DNA of 64,000 nt, from positions 8,557 to 72,556 of the forward strand of contig NZ_JAUMZV010000007.1 in the NCBI RefSeq assembly GCF_030527935.1, given 5' to 3'. Each line of letters opens with the position of its first letter. Positions within the stretch are counted from its first letter, which is position 1. The notes below the pieces were generated by a model. It saw only the letters and a list, made by a program, of their open reading frames with translations, ran no database searches and had not been told where the DNA came from. The position numbers were made by a program, and so were the translations under genes. This DNA is from Kingella sp. (in: b-proteobacteria). GTDB taxonomy: Bacteria > Pseudomonadota > Gammaproteobacteria > Burkholderiales > Neisseriaceae. Below, one piece after another: positions 9,564-17,561 of this stretch.

Positions 9564-10412
9564 ATGTCCACCCCACGCAACATCAGCTTTGAATTTTTCC
9601 CCACCCGCACCCCCGAAGGGCGCGCCAAACAAATCCTTGTGCGCCAGCAGCTCAAACAGCTCAATCCGCAATTTTTCTCCTGCACATCAGGCGCAGGCGG
9701 CTCAACGCGTGAAGGCACGCTGCAAACCGTGCGCGATATTTTGAACGAGCAAACCCCCGCCGCCCCCCATTTGCCCTGCATCGGCATGCTGGAAAACGAA
9801 ATTGTTGAATTGCTGCAACAATACAAAGACATCGGCGTAAACCGCCTGATTGCCCTGCGCGGCGACATTCCATCGGGCACAGGTTTTGGCATGGAAGGCT
9901 TGCGCTACGCCAATGAACTCGTCGCCCTAGTCAAACAAAAATTTGGCGACCACTTCCACACCATTGTCGCCGCCTATCCCGAATATCATCCCCAATCGCA
10001 AAACGCCGCCGACGATTTGCGCTACTTCGTGCAAAAAGTGAACGCAGGCGCAGACAGCGCCATCACGCAATATTTTTTCAACGCCGATGCCTATTTTCAC
10101 TTTGTGGACGATGCCCAACGCGCAGGCGTAACCATCCCCATCATCCCCGGCATCATCCCCGTGGAAAGTTTCACCAAGCTGGTGCGCTTTTCCGATATGT
10201 GCGGCGCGGAAATCCCCCGCTGGCTGCGGCTCAAACTGTATTCCTATGCCGACGATGCCGAATCCATCCGCGCTTTCTCGCTGGATGTGGTAACCCAGAT
10301 GTGCGAACGCTTGCTGCAAGGCGGCGCACCGGGCTTGCATTTTTACACGCTCAACCGCGCCGATTTGGCAACGGAAATTTGCCAACGGGTGTATGGTACG
10401 CCAGCGGCGTAG
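9564..10412 (+). CDS. metF: 5,10-methylenetetrahydrofolate reductase
   Basis: FAD enzyme that reduces methylene-THF to methyl-THF, the methyl donor used by MetE. 282 residues from the ATG at 9564, preceded by AAGGAATCCCACC. The longer frame from 9309 only adds repeat and DUS sequence. The protein begins with the typical ISFEFFPTRTPEG; LIALRGDIP near residue 98 and HFYTLNRADL at the C-terminus are family motifs. Co-directional with metE, but separated by repeats and a likely terminator. Confidence 0.97.
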   Translation: MSTPRNISFEFFPTRTPEGRAKQILVRQQLKQLNPQFFSCTSGAGGSTREGTLQTVRDILNEQTPAAPHLPCIGMLENEIVELLQQYKDIGVNRLIALRGDIPSGTGFGMEGLRYANELVALVKQKFGDHFHTIVAAYPEYHPQSQNAADDLRYFVQKVNAGADSAITQYFFNADAYFHFVDDAQRAGVTIPIIPGIIPVESFTKLVRFSDMCGAEIPRWLRLKLYSYADDAESIRAFSLDVVTQMCERLLQGGAPGLHFYTLNRADLATEICQRVYGTPAA

Positions 10413-10431
10413 GCAGCCTGAAAATGGAACA

Positions 10432-10470
10432 GGCAGCCTGAAAAGCAAAATTGGGCTTTTCAGGCTGCCC
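10432..10470 (+). terminator. metF terminator (DUS inverted pair)
   Basis: GGCAGCCTGAAAAGC and GCTTTTCAGGCTGCC form a stem of about 15 bp about 20 bp after the metF stop. Confidence 0.55.
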
Positions 10471-10488
10471 ATTCGTTTCAGGCTAAAA

Positions 10489-10600
10489 CCTTTGCAAAAC
10501 CTGTAACCGATGGAGTGTCGGCGGCTCGCCGACATCTTGGTAAATCAATAATGCCTTGTTTAATAGACAATTTGGCGACGAGCCGTCGCCGCTCCATTTT
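10489..10600. repeat. 112-bp double-hairpin repeat, copy 1
   Basis: Starts CCTTTGCAAAACCTGTAACC, then a GTCGGCGGCTCGCCGAC hairpin, an A/T-rich middle, a GGCGACGAGCCGTCGCC hairpin and GCTCCATTTT. It is nearly identical over 112 bp to 58678-58789 and inverted at 31364-31471. DUS copies lie close to both ends. Confidence 0.8.
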
Positions 10601-10614
10601 GGGTTTCAGGCTGC

Positions 10615-11064
10615 CTACTTATCCGCCCGTCGCCGCACAATCTCCGCCCGCGCATGGTCGTAACACCAATGAAACACCACCGTGTAGCCCATCACCGCCA
10701 GCGTCATGCCGATGTCCATCGCCACCGCTTCCCACCAGCCCATATCCATCAGCCACGCGATAATCGGCACGGTCAGCAGCATCAGCCCGCCTTCAAACAG
10801 CACCGCGTGCAGCAGCCGCACCTTTGCCCCGCGTTCTATGCGCGGCGCGGTAAACCAGCGGTCAAACCCTGCGTTAAACACCACATTCCACGCCAGAGCC
10901 ACCAGCGCAATCGTTATCATGGTGAGCGTGGTTTCGCCCGCCTGATGCGCCGTCAGCAGCACCACCGCGATGCTGGACAACGCCACCAGCAGCACTTCAA
11001 ACAACACCGCCTGAAAAATCCGCTCGCGCAAGGACATTTCAGGCTGCCTTTCTGTTTCAATCAT
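10615..11064 (-). CDS. PACE-family (AceI-like) biocide efflux transporter
   Basis: Small inner-membrane protein of the proteobacterial antimicrobial compound efflux family, whose characterised members export chlorhexidine and related cations using the proton gradient. 149 residues, four predicted transmembrane helices in two repeated halves. Family motifs are visible: FQAVLFE in helix 1 and its repeat LHAVLFE in helix 3, WNVVFNAGFD after helix 2 and VVFHWCYDHAR at the end. The Glu in helix 1 is present. Its ATG overlaps the prfC stop (ATGATTGA), although the Met 9 codons later is another possible start; a DUS lies between them. The substrate is inference. Confidence 0.88.
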   Translation of the reverse strand: MIETERQPEMSLRERIFQAVLFEVLLVALSSIAVVLLTAHQAGETTLTMITIALVALAWNVVFNAGFDRWFTAPRIERGAKVRLLHAVLFEGGLMLLTVPIIAWLMDMGWWEAVAMDIGMTLAVMGYTVVFHWCYDHARAEIVRRRADK

Positions 11065-12655
11065 TCAATTTCACCGAATGCTCGCGCGTTTCGTGGAACA
11101 CAATATCTTTCCAACGCTCTTCGGTTAAATTCAAATTCACGCGGTTGGGCGCGAGATAGGCGAGATTGCCTCCTGCGTCCACCGCCAAGTTTGCCGCGTT
11201 GGCTTTTTCAAACTCCGCCAGTTTTTTCTTGTCATCGCACGACACCCAGCGCGCCGACCAAATCGCCGCGTTGTCAAACACCGCTTCCACGCCGTATTCG
11301 TTCGCCAGCCGCGACGTTACCACTTCAAACTGCAACACGCCCACCGCGCCCAAAATCAAATCTGCGCCGCTCATCGGTTTGAAGACTTGAACCGCGCCTT
11401 CTTCGCCGAGCTGTTGCAAACCTTTTTGCAGTTGCTTGATTTTAAGCGGGTTTTTGATGCGAACGCTGCGGAACAGTTCGGGCGCGAAGAAGGGGATGCC
11501 GGTGAACGCCAGTTGTTCGCCTTCGGAGAAACTGTCGCCGATTTGGATGTTGCCGTGGTTCGGGATGCCGATGATGTCGCCCGCAAACGCTTCTTCCACC
11601 AGCTCGCGGTCGTGCGACATAAACGTAACCACGCTGCTGGCGGCGATTTCGCGGTTGATGCGCAGGTGCTTCATCTTCATGCCGCGCTCAAACTTGCCCG
11701 AGCAGACGCGCAAAAAGGCGATGCGGTCGCGGTGTTTCGGGTCCATATTGGCTTGGATTTTGAACACAAATCCCGAAAACTTGGCTTCATCGGGCGCAAC
11801 TTGGCGCACGGTGGCATCGCGCGGCTGCGGCGCGGGTGCCCAGTCAATCAGCGAGTTCAAGATTTCCTGAATGCCGAAGTTGTTAATCGCCGAACCGAAG
11901 AACACGGGCGTGAGTTCGCCCGCCAAAAATTCGTCCAAACTGAACTCGTTGGACGCAGCCTGAACCAGCTCAATCTCGTCGCGCAGCTGCTGGATTTCCA
12001 GCGGAAAGCGTTGTTCCAGCTCGGGATTGTTGATGCCTTTAATCACGTCAAATTCGTGCGGCAGCCGCTCGCCACCCGCTTCAAACAGGTAAATCTCATC
12101 GTTGAGAATGTGGTACACGCCCTTGAAGTTTTTGCCCATGCCGATCGGCCAAGTAACGGGCGCGCAGCGGATTTTTAAAATATTTTCTACTTCGTCCAAG
12201 AGTTCCAGCGAATCGCGCACTTCGCGGTCGTATTTGTTCATAAAGGTTACGATGGGCGTGTTACGCAGGCGGCAGACGTTGAGCAGTTTGATGGTTTGCG
12301 CTTCCACGCCTTTGGCGGCATCAATCACCATCAATGCGCTGTCCACAGCCGTGAGCACGCGGTAGGTGTCTTCCGAGAAGTCTTGGTGGCCGGGGGTGTC
12401 CAGCAGGTTGACGGTGTGGTCGTGGTAGTCAAACTGCATCACGCTGGACGCAACGGAAATGCCGCGCTGCTTTTCAATCTCCATCCAGTCGGACGTGGCG
12501 AACTTGCCGCTTTTCTTGCCCTTGACCGTGCCCGCGCTTTGGATTGCGCCCGAAAACAGCAGCAGCTTTTCCGTGAGCGTGGTTTTACCCGCGTCGGGGT
12601 GGGAGATGATGGCGAAGGTGCGGCGGCGGCGCACGTTTTCTAGAATTTCAGACAT
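11057..12655 (-). CDS. prfC: Peptide chain release factor 3
   Basis: GTPase that recycles RF1 and RF2 from the ribosome after termination. 532 residues, normal. G1 is SHPDAGKTT near residue 18, G3 is DTPGHQDFSEDTYR near 86, and G4 is the variant MNKYDRE seen in RF3. The C-terminal domain contains GAVGVLQFEVV. It overlaps the PACE gene by 8 bp at its 3' end, so the two may be co-transcribed. Confidence 0.97.
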   Translation of the reverse strand: MSEILENVRRRRTFAIISHPDAGKTTLTEKLLLFSGAIQSAGTVKGKKSGKFATSDWMEIEKQRGISVASSVMQFDYHDHTVNLLDTPGHQDFSEDTYRVLTAVDSALMVIDAAKGVEAQTIKLLNVCRLRNTPIVTFMNKYDREVRDSLELLDEVENILKIRCAPVTWPIGMGKNFKGVYHILNDEIYLFEAGGERLPHEFDVIKGINNPELEQRFPLEIQQLRDEIELVQAASNEFSLDEFLAGELTPVFFGSAINNFGIQEILNSLIDWAPAPQPRDATVRQVAPDEAKFSGFVFKIQANMDPKHRDRIAFLRVCSGKFERGMKMKHLRINREIAASSVVTFMSHDRELVEEAFAGDIIGIPNHGNIQIGDSFSEGEQLAFTGIPFFAPELFRSVRIKNPLKIKQLQKGLQQLGEEGAVQVFKPMSGADLILGAVGVLQFEVVTSRLANEYGVEAVFDNAAIWSARWVSCDDKKKLAEFEKANAANLAVDAGGNLAYLAPNRVNLNLTEERWKDIVFHETREHSVKLND

Positions 12656-12805
12656 AGGGACTCTTTGTTTAAACGGGTAATAATGATTTTCAGGCTGCCT
12701 TTGGCATCAGGCAGCCTGAAACGGGAAAAATGAAAGGGCGTATTGTAAACGTTTTTGGCGTTTCAGGCTGCCTGTGCGGGGAAACATAGGCAGCTTGAAA
12801 CCTTA

Positions 12806-12965
12806 GAACCTGTATTCACTATTTCCATAGACATCTTTTATGCCCTAAAAACGCGGCTACTGCGTTAAAAATGCTCGCAAGGTGTCCAACCTTGCTGCGC
12901 TTTTTGCCTTGTATCCGCGCTTTTATGTCATAAAATCTGCCTATGGAAATAGTGAATACAGGTTC
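12806..12965. mobile_element. 160-bp palindromic element (TWA family), copy 1
   Basis: Begins GAACCTGTATTCACTATT and ends with its complement AATAGTGAATACAGGTTC. Flanked on both sides by TTA (12803-12805 and 12966-12968). The interior contains an inner hairpin, GCAAGG-TGTCCAA-CCTTGC. It encodes no protein. It lies about 30 bp beyond the 3' end of the broken gene at 12998-13553. Confidence 0.85.
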
Positions 12966-12997
12966 TTATTTTCAGGCTGTCCTAAATGCCGGCAAGG

Positions 12998-13553
12998 CTA
13001 GCAGAAGCTGATGCTGTGCCGCCCGCCGTTTTGCTGTTTCAGGCTGCATTCTTGGGCGAGTGCGTCGAGCCATCTTTGGCTGTTGGCAAACGGGGCGAAG
13101 CGGTGGTGGCTGACTCTGCTGATGTCGGCAATAAAGCGGCACACGGTGGTGAAATGGGCGTGAAATAGGCGGGCGGTGTCGCGCAGGGCGTTTTCGCGGT
13201 TCATGTGTAAGGCAAAGCGCAGCATCGCCTGCTCGGCTTCGTTCAAACCGAGCCTGCGGGCAACAAAGTCGATGTTGCAGTAGGCTTGGGTGTAGTCGAG
13301 GTTGTCTGAATGCAGATGCTGGATTTGCTGGCGCCACGCAGTAAGCAGCTTGCGGGCGATGTGCTGTTTATCGGGATGCTCTTCCAGTTCGTCGGCCAGC
13401 CCGAGCGACTGGGTGATGTCGGTATCCCAGTTGCTGTTGTTGAGAAACGAGTAGGACAGTTTGTAATCAAGCCGCCGCCGCTGTATCATCTGCTCGGCAT
13501 ACAGGCTGATGGCGTGCGGGGTTGTGGGCGAGATTTTTTTGAATGCTGGACAT
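12998..13553 (-). pseudogene. Frameshifted gene of unknown function (A7 tract near start)
   Basis: The ATG at 13553 follows a strong AAGGAG site, but its frame stops after 28 codons. A run of seven A (T7 at 13534-13540 on the plus strand) lies at codons 5-7. Removing one A joins it to the long frame, giving about 184 residues that begin MSSIQKISPTT and include RRRLDYKLSY and NIDFVARRLGLNEAEQAML. No domain is certain. The helical style resembles the N-terminal part of some large AAA ATPases, but no Walker motif is present, so it could be a remnant. Translation could also start in frame at an internal ATG near 13486. Neighbours do not suggest a role. Confidence 0.5.
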
Positions 13554-13952
13554 GGCTTGCTCCTTGTTGGAATACTGCCATTATCCGCAGGGACGCGACG
13601 GATAGTATTGCAGAGAAGAAAGGCAGCCTGAAAAGGCAAAGAACGGCAACATGCGCCTAACGCAATCAACAAGCGCAGCAACAGCAAGACCGTTCGCAGC
13701 AAGCAGCGAATGTTTGATAAAATGGCGCATGATTTTTCAGCCTGAAATCTTTTCAAACCACCCAATCTATTCACATCATTATTCCCGCCTGCGTAGGAAT
13801 AACGACATTTATCCGTTTCAGGCTGCCTTTAAATCCAACCAATAATAGGCAGCCTTGCCCCTTTGTCCAAATCTTTGATTTGGGTATAAAGGGGTATACC
13901 GCAGCGCAACGCGCAAGGTTGAAAACCAAAATAACCAAGAAAGACCCCCACC
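13554..13952. other. Gap before the DEAD-box helicase gene (399 bp)
   Basis: Contains DUS copies near 13622 and 13818, a half dRS3-like ATTCCCGCCTGCGTAGGAAT near 13784, and a 75-bp repeat at about 13849-13924 whose inverted relative lies at 41141-41215 (shared CCCTTTGTC, CAAATC, TGATTTGGG and GCGCAAGGTTGAAAA segments). No gene seen. Confidence 0.5.
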
Positions 13953-15356
13953 ATGACCGCATTTACCGAACTGGGCTTAGGGCACGAAATCGCCACCGCC
14001 CTAGCCGCGCAAAACTACCAAACCCCCACCCCCATCCAAACCGCCGCCATCCCCAAAGCCTTAGCAGGGCACGACCTGCTCGCCGCCGCGCAAACAGGCA
14101 CAGGCAAAACCGCCGCCTTTATGCTGCCCAGCCTAGAACGGCTAAAACGCTACGCCAACGCCAGCGCATCGCCCGCCATGCATCCCGTGCGGATGCTGGT
14201 GCTCACCCCCACGCGCGAGCTTGCCGACCAAATTGACCAAAACACGCAAAACTACATCAAAAATCTGCCGCTGCGCCACACCGTGCTGTTTGGTGGCGTA
14301 AACATGAACAAGCAAACCGCCGATTTACGCGCAGGCTGCGAAATCGTGGTGGCCACCGTAGGGCGACTGCTTGACCACGTTAAACAAAAAAACATCAATT
14401 TGAGCAAAGTAGAAATCGTGGTGCTGGACGAAGCCGACCGTATGCTGGACATGGGCTTTATTGACGACATCCGCAACATCATGCAAATGCTGCCCAAGCC
14501 GCGCCAAACGCTGCTATTCTCCGCCACCTTCGCCCCCGCCATCCGCAAGCTGGCGCAAGACTTTATGAACGCGCCGCAAATCGTGGAAGTTGCCGCGCAA
14601 AACACCACCAATGCCAATGTGGAAGAACACGTTATCTCCATTGACAGCCACCGCAAACGCGAGCTTTTGGAGCGGCTGATTGTGGATTTGAACATGAACC
14701 AAGTCATCGTGTTCTGCAAAACCAAACAATCCGCCGACCAAGTCTCGCGCGATTTGGTGCGCCGTAGGCTGTCTGCCAACGCCATTCACGGCGACAAATC
14801 GCAGCAAACGCGGCTGGATGTGCTCAACCAGTTTAAATCGGGCGAGTTGCGCGTGTTGGTGGCAACAGACGTTGCCGCGCGCGGCTTAGACATCGCCGAG
14901 CTGCCGTTTGTGGTGAACTACGAACTGCCCACCCAAGCTGAAGATTATGTGCACCGCATCGGGCGCACAGGACGCGCAGGCGCAGACGGCGTGGCGATTT
15001 CGCTGATGGACGAGACCGAGCAAAAAATGTACGAAGCCATCAAAGCCCTAACAGGCAACGAATTGCCGATTTCGCGCATTGAAGGCTTTGAGCCACGCTG
15101 GGAACAAGCACAAGCAGAAGGCAGCCTGAAAAACGAAAACAGCGCGCGCCCATCATCACGCCGCAACGACCGCGAGCCACCAGAACGCAGCGAGAAAAAC
15201 GACCGCCGCACATCGCGCAACGAGCGCAACAATCGCAATCAAGAAATCCCCACCGTGGATGCCAGCAGCATCCCCCCGCGCACCAGCAGTCGCCGTCGTG
15301 GCAGAGAACGGCGTACTTGCGCCTTGCTGCAACGCAATTTTGGCGTGGAAGCGTAG
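13953..15356 (+). CDS. rhlE: DEAD-box ATP-dependent RNA helicase (RhlE-like)
   Basis: Cytoplasmic RNA unwinding enzyme, likely acting in ribosome assembly or RNA turnover. 467 residues. Motifs in order: Q motif (YQTPTPIQ), AQTGTGKT near residue 46, PTREL, DEAD near 157, SAT near 189, ARGLDIAEL and HRIGRTGRAG. The last 90 residues are a basic, disordered tail rich in Arg, Asn and Ser. A DUS within the tail is translated as GSLKNE. The C-terminal layout fits RhlE better than SrmB or DbpA; the exact paralogue is less sure than the family. Confidence 0.9.
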   Translation: MTAFTELGLGHEIATALAAQNYQTPTPIQTAAIPKALAGHDLLAAAQTGTGKTAAFMLPSLERLKRYANASASPAMHPVRMLVLTPTRELADQIDQNTQNYIKNLPLRHTVLFGGVNMNKQTADLRAGCEIVVATVGRLLDHVKQKNINLSKVEIVVLDEADRMLDMGFIDDIRNIMQMLPKPRQTLLFSATFAPAIRKLAQDFMNAPQIVEVAAQNTTNANVEEHVISIDSHRKRELLERLIVDLNMNQVIVFCKTKQSADQVSRDLVRRRLSANAIHGDKSQQTRLDVLNQFKSGELRVLVATDVAARGLDIAELPFVVNYELPTQAEDYVHRIGRTGRAGADGVAISLMDETEQKMYEAIKALTGNELPISRIEGFEPRWEQAQAEGSLKNENSARPSSRRNDREPPERSEKNDRRTSRNERNNRNQEIPTVDASSIPPRTSSRRRGRERRTCALLQRNFGVEA

Positions 15357-15370
15357 TTGGTTGCGCAATA

Positions 15371-15446
15371 AAAGGCAGCCTGAAAACGAGCGAAGTGAGT
15401 TTCAGCGAAGCTAAAACCACATCACACGTTTTCAGGCTGCCTTTTA
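15371..15446. terminator. Bidirectional DUS terminator between rhlE and the DUF523 gene
   Basis: AAAAGGCAGCCTGAAAACG and CGTTTTCAGGCTGCCTTTTATT are inverted over about 19 bp, with A-run and T-run on the two sides, between convergent genes. The loop holds the recurrent GAGTTTCAGCGAAGCTAAAAC segment. Confidence 0.7.
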
Positions 15447-15455
15447 TTGTTCACA

Positions 15456-15887
15456 CTACACATCTTCCACATCCACCACCTCAATCCCCAACTCCCGCAG
15501 CCGCTGCGCAAACAACCCGCTGCCCGCCACCAGCTTCCCCGTAAACAAGCCATCGTACACATTATTCACACCGCAAGTTGGGCTGCGCGATTGCAACACC
15601 GCATGGCTAATCTTGCGCTGCCCAATCGTCGCAATGGCTTGCGCTACTCCATGCTGGTAAATCTCGTGCACATCGCGCCCCGAGCATTCCGTTACCCTGC
15701 CGTTGATGAGTTCCGCAGGTTCGCGCGGCGTGGGCAAGCCTGCCAATATTTCGGGACAAATCGGCAACACTTTCTTCCCCGCCAAATACGCCGCCGCGCG
15801 TGCGCTGTAATTGTTTTTGCCGTTGAATTTGCAGTTTGCGCCCAAAATGCACGCGCTCACCAGTACGCAAGGCTGCTCGTCTTTCAT
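15456..15887 (-). CDS. DUF523 family protein (TudS-like desulfidase)
   Basis: 143 residues from the ATG at 15887 (MKDEQPCVLVSACILG); the upstream extension to 15938 reads through a DUS and is unlikely to be translated. Conserved Cys and short motifs of DUF523 are seen: VSACILGANCKFNG, PICPEI near residue 56, and SRSPTCG near 105. Characterised members of this family bind a [4Fe-4S] cluster and remove sulfur from 2-thiouracil. The family is clear; the substrate here is inference. Immediately downstream of the membrane protein gene that starts at 16405, probably co-transcribed. Confidence 0.85.
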   Translation of the reverse strand: MKDEQPCVLVSACILGANCKFNGKNNYSARAAAYLAGKKVLPICPEILAGLPTPREPAELINGRVTECSGRDVHEIYQHGVAQAIATIGQRKISHAVLQSRSPTCGVNNVYDGLFTGKLVAGSGLFAQRLRELGIEVVDVEDV

Positions 15888-15934
15888 CTTTTGCTCCGTT
15901 GAATAGCGTTTCAGGCTGCCTTTTATACTGCGCA

Positions 15935-16405
15935 TCAAAACATCCCCTTGCGCGGTTTGCGCACGCCAATCTCCATTCCCGTGCGCCGCTTAATCTGCGC
16001 CCGCGTGGGCTGCCCATATTCCAGCCACAGCCGCAACTGGCGAAACGCCGCTGCATCGGTGGCATCGTAGAACACGCATTGCCAAAACGTCGCATCCATC
16101 GTCTGCCAATGGATAAAGCACACCCAGCGCGTTGCAAGGCAGCCTGAAATCGGCTGCGCGGCAAAGGCTTCATCGCCGATAAACACCGCCGCAAAGCCCT
16201 GATTGTCCACCATCAAACGTTTCACATCGTAACGCGGTTTGCGCCATGCCGCCCACGCGCCGCACGCCGCAATCGCCGCCAGCAAACCACATTTCAGGCT
16301 GCCTGAAAAGTAAACGCATACCGCGCCAACCAGCAGCGCAGCATAGCCCAAAGCCAAGCCGCGCCCCACGCGCGAAGCCACAAAATCGGCGCGAAACGAT
16401 TGCAT
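15935..16405 (-). CDS. Small membrane protein, possibly YgfX-like
   Basis: 156 residues with two closely spaced hydrophobic segments at about 17-35 and 39-55, then a soluble domain of about 100 residues containing FWQCVFYDATD and FRQLRLWLEYG. This two-helix plus C-terminal domain layout resembles YgfX/CptA, but the match is by eye only and no partner gene (SdhE-like) is adjacent. Two in-frame DUS copies are translated as GSLKCG and ISGCLAT. It lies 5 bp downstream of the 119-residue hypothetical gene. Confidence 0.6.
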   Translation of the reverse strand: MQSFRADFVASRVGRGLALGYAALLVGAVCVYFSGSLKCGLLAAIAACGAWAAWRKPRYDVKRLMVDNQGFAAVFIGDEAFAAQPISGCLATRWVCFIHWQTMDATFWQCVFYDATDAAAFRQLRLWLEYGQPTRAQIKRRTGMEIGVRKPRKGMF

Positions 16406-16410
16406 CGCCG

Positions 16411-16770
16411 CTATGCCATGTTGTCAAACACAGGCGTGATTTGCAGCTCGGCTTCTTCCAAATCCAACACCGAATCGTGCACTTCCAGCTCAAAAAACTG
16501 CCAAAACGTTTCCAAATCCAAGTTTTTGGGATAGGTGGATTCGTCCAACGTCCAGCCCGCCAACTCGGCTTTGAAAATGCCCAAATAGCGTTCATCAAAA
16601 TACGCCACCGCTTCTTCTGGCTCATCAAACACAGGAATCAAAAACACGCTGCAATTAGCGCGCAACTGCGCCAGCGTTAAATCGGGCATATCGTCTTGCG
16701 TGCTGTTTAGCCACGCTAGGAAATGTTCGGTGGGTTTAAGCACCACCGCGCTGCGGTCCACAAAATACAT
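16411..16770 (-). CDS. Conserved acidic hypothetical protein
   Basis: 119 residues, strongly acidic, with no signal peptide or membrane segment, so probably cytoplasmic. Sequence includes LTLAQLRANCSVFLIPVFDEPEEA and DLETFWQFFELEVHD. I do not recognise the family. It heads the small minus-strand group 16770-15456 with the membrane protein and the DUF523 protein; the spacing of 5 bp to the next gene suggests an operon. Confidence 0.7.
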   Translation of the reverse strand: MYFVDRSAVVLKPTEHFLAWLNSTQDDMPDLTLAQLRANCSVFLIPVFDEPEEAVAYFDERYLGIFKAELAGWTLDESTYPKNLDLETFWQFFELEVHDSVLDLEEAELQITPVFDNMA

Positions 16771-16823
16771 GATTTATCCTTTCTGAACAAAGGCAGCACA
16801 AGGCAGCCTGAAAATAGATAAAA

Positions 16824-16851
16824 GGAAAAGCAGCTAAAAATAGCTGCTTTC
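16824..16851 (-). terminator. Terminator after tRNA-Leu
   Basis: On the minus strand AAAGCAGCTA-TTTTT-AGCTGCTTTT forms a 10-bp stem followed by a T-rich tract, starting about 5 nt after the tRNA CCA end. Confidence 0.8.
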
Positions 16852-16855
16852 GTGT

Positions 16856-16941
16856 TGGTGCCGACAGCGAGACTTGAACTCGCACGAGCTAGGCTCACTA
16901 CCCCCTCAAGATAGCGTGTCTACCAATTTCACCATGTCGGC
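16856..16941 (-). tRNA. tRNA-Leu (GAG)
   Basis: 86 nt with encoded CCA. Acceptor stem GCCGACA/TGTCGGC, long variable arm typical of tRNA-Leu, T arm GTTCAAGTC, and anticodon loop TTGAGGG on a CTATC/GGTAG stem, giving anticodon GAG for CUC/CUU codons. It lies 7 nt downstream of the secG stop, so it is probably processed from the tpiA-secG transcript. secG next to a Leu-GAG tRNA is also found in E. coli. Confidence 0.95.
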
Positions 16942-16948
16942 GTAAAGT

Positions 16949-17557
16949 TTATTTTTTCTCTTGCTTGCCAGCGGGTTTGGCATTTTTGTTTTTGCTGGCG
17001 TTGTTTTTATGGGCATCGGCTTTGGTTTTGCTTTTAGCAGGCTCTGCCTTTTTGCTATCTTGTTTTGTGGCAGCGGGCTCGCTGGCGGTTTGTTTAGGCT
17101 CGCTGGCTGCTGCACTCGCTGCTACGGGCGCAATGGCTGCCGCACTTGCCGAAGCAGAAACTGTTTCGCTTGCTGATGATGCTAATGCTGCATTGCTGGC
17201 GACAGGAGCGGCTTGTTGTGGCATTGCGGCTGGCGAAGCATTGGTGCTAACTGGCGCAGAAGCAGCAACAGGTGTGCTTTGTTGCACGTTGCTAAAATCA
17301 ATGCCTTGATTGCGGTTGCTGCTGTGCACATAGCCTAACGCTAGGCTGGACGCAAAAAATATGGTGGCAAACACAGCCGTCATGCGGGTAAGAAAGTTTG
17401 CGTTACCCGCTGAACCAAACACGCCTTGCGCACTGCCTGAGCCACCAAAACCTGCGCCCGCGTCTGCGCCTTTGCCTTGTTGCATCAGCACAAGGCAAAC
17501 TACGCCGATAGACGAGAAAATATTGATAACTAAGATAAGTGTTTTAAAGGCTGCCAT
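16949..17557 (-). CDS. secG: Protein translocase subunit SecG
   Basis: Inner-membrane subunit of SecYEG. 202 residues from the ATG at 17557 (MAAFKTLILVINIF). The SecG core is residues 1-80: two transmembrane helices flanking LMQQGKGADAGAGFGGSGSAQGVFGSAG. The remaining 120 residues are an Ala/Ser/Pro-rich stretch ending in a Lys-rich tail, much longer than in E. coli SecG (110). The upstream extension to 17674 overlaps tpiA and is rejected. It starts 4 nt after the tpiA stop. Confidence 0.95.
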   Translation of the reverse strand: MAAFKTLILVINIFSSIGVVCLVLMQQGKGADAGAGFGGSGSAQGVFGSAGNANFLTRMTAVFATIFFASSLALGYVHSSNRNQGIDFSNVQQSTPVAASAPVSTNASPAAMPQQAAPVASNAALASSASETVSASASAAAIAPVAASAAASEPKQTASEPAATKQDSKKAEPAKSKTKADAHKNNASKNKNAKPAGKQEKK

Positions 17558-17561
17558 TGGT

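Noticed and set aside
12806..12965. Correia (NEMIS) element
   Set aside because: The ends and the 3-bp duplication do not match Correia elements, which begin TATAGTGGATTAA and duplicate TA.
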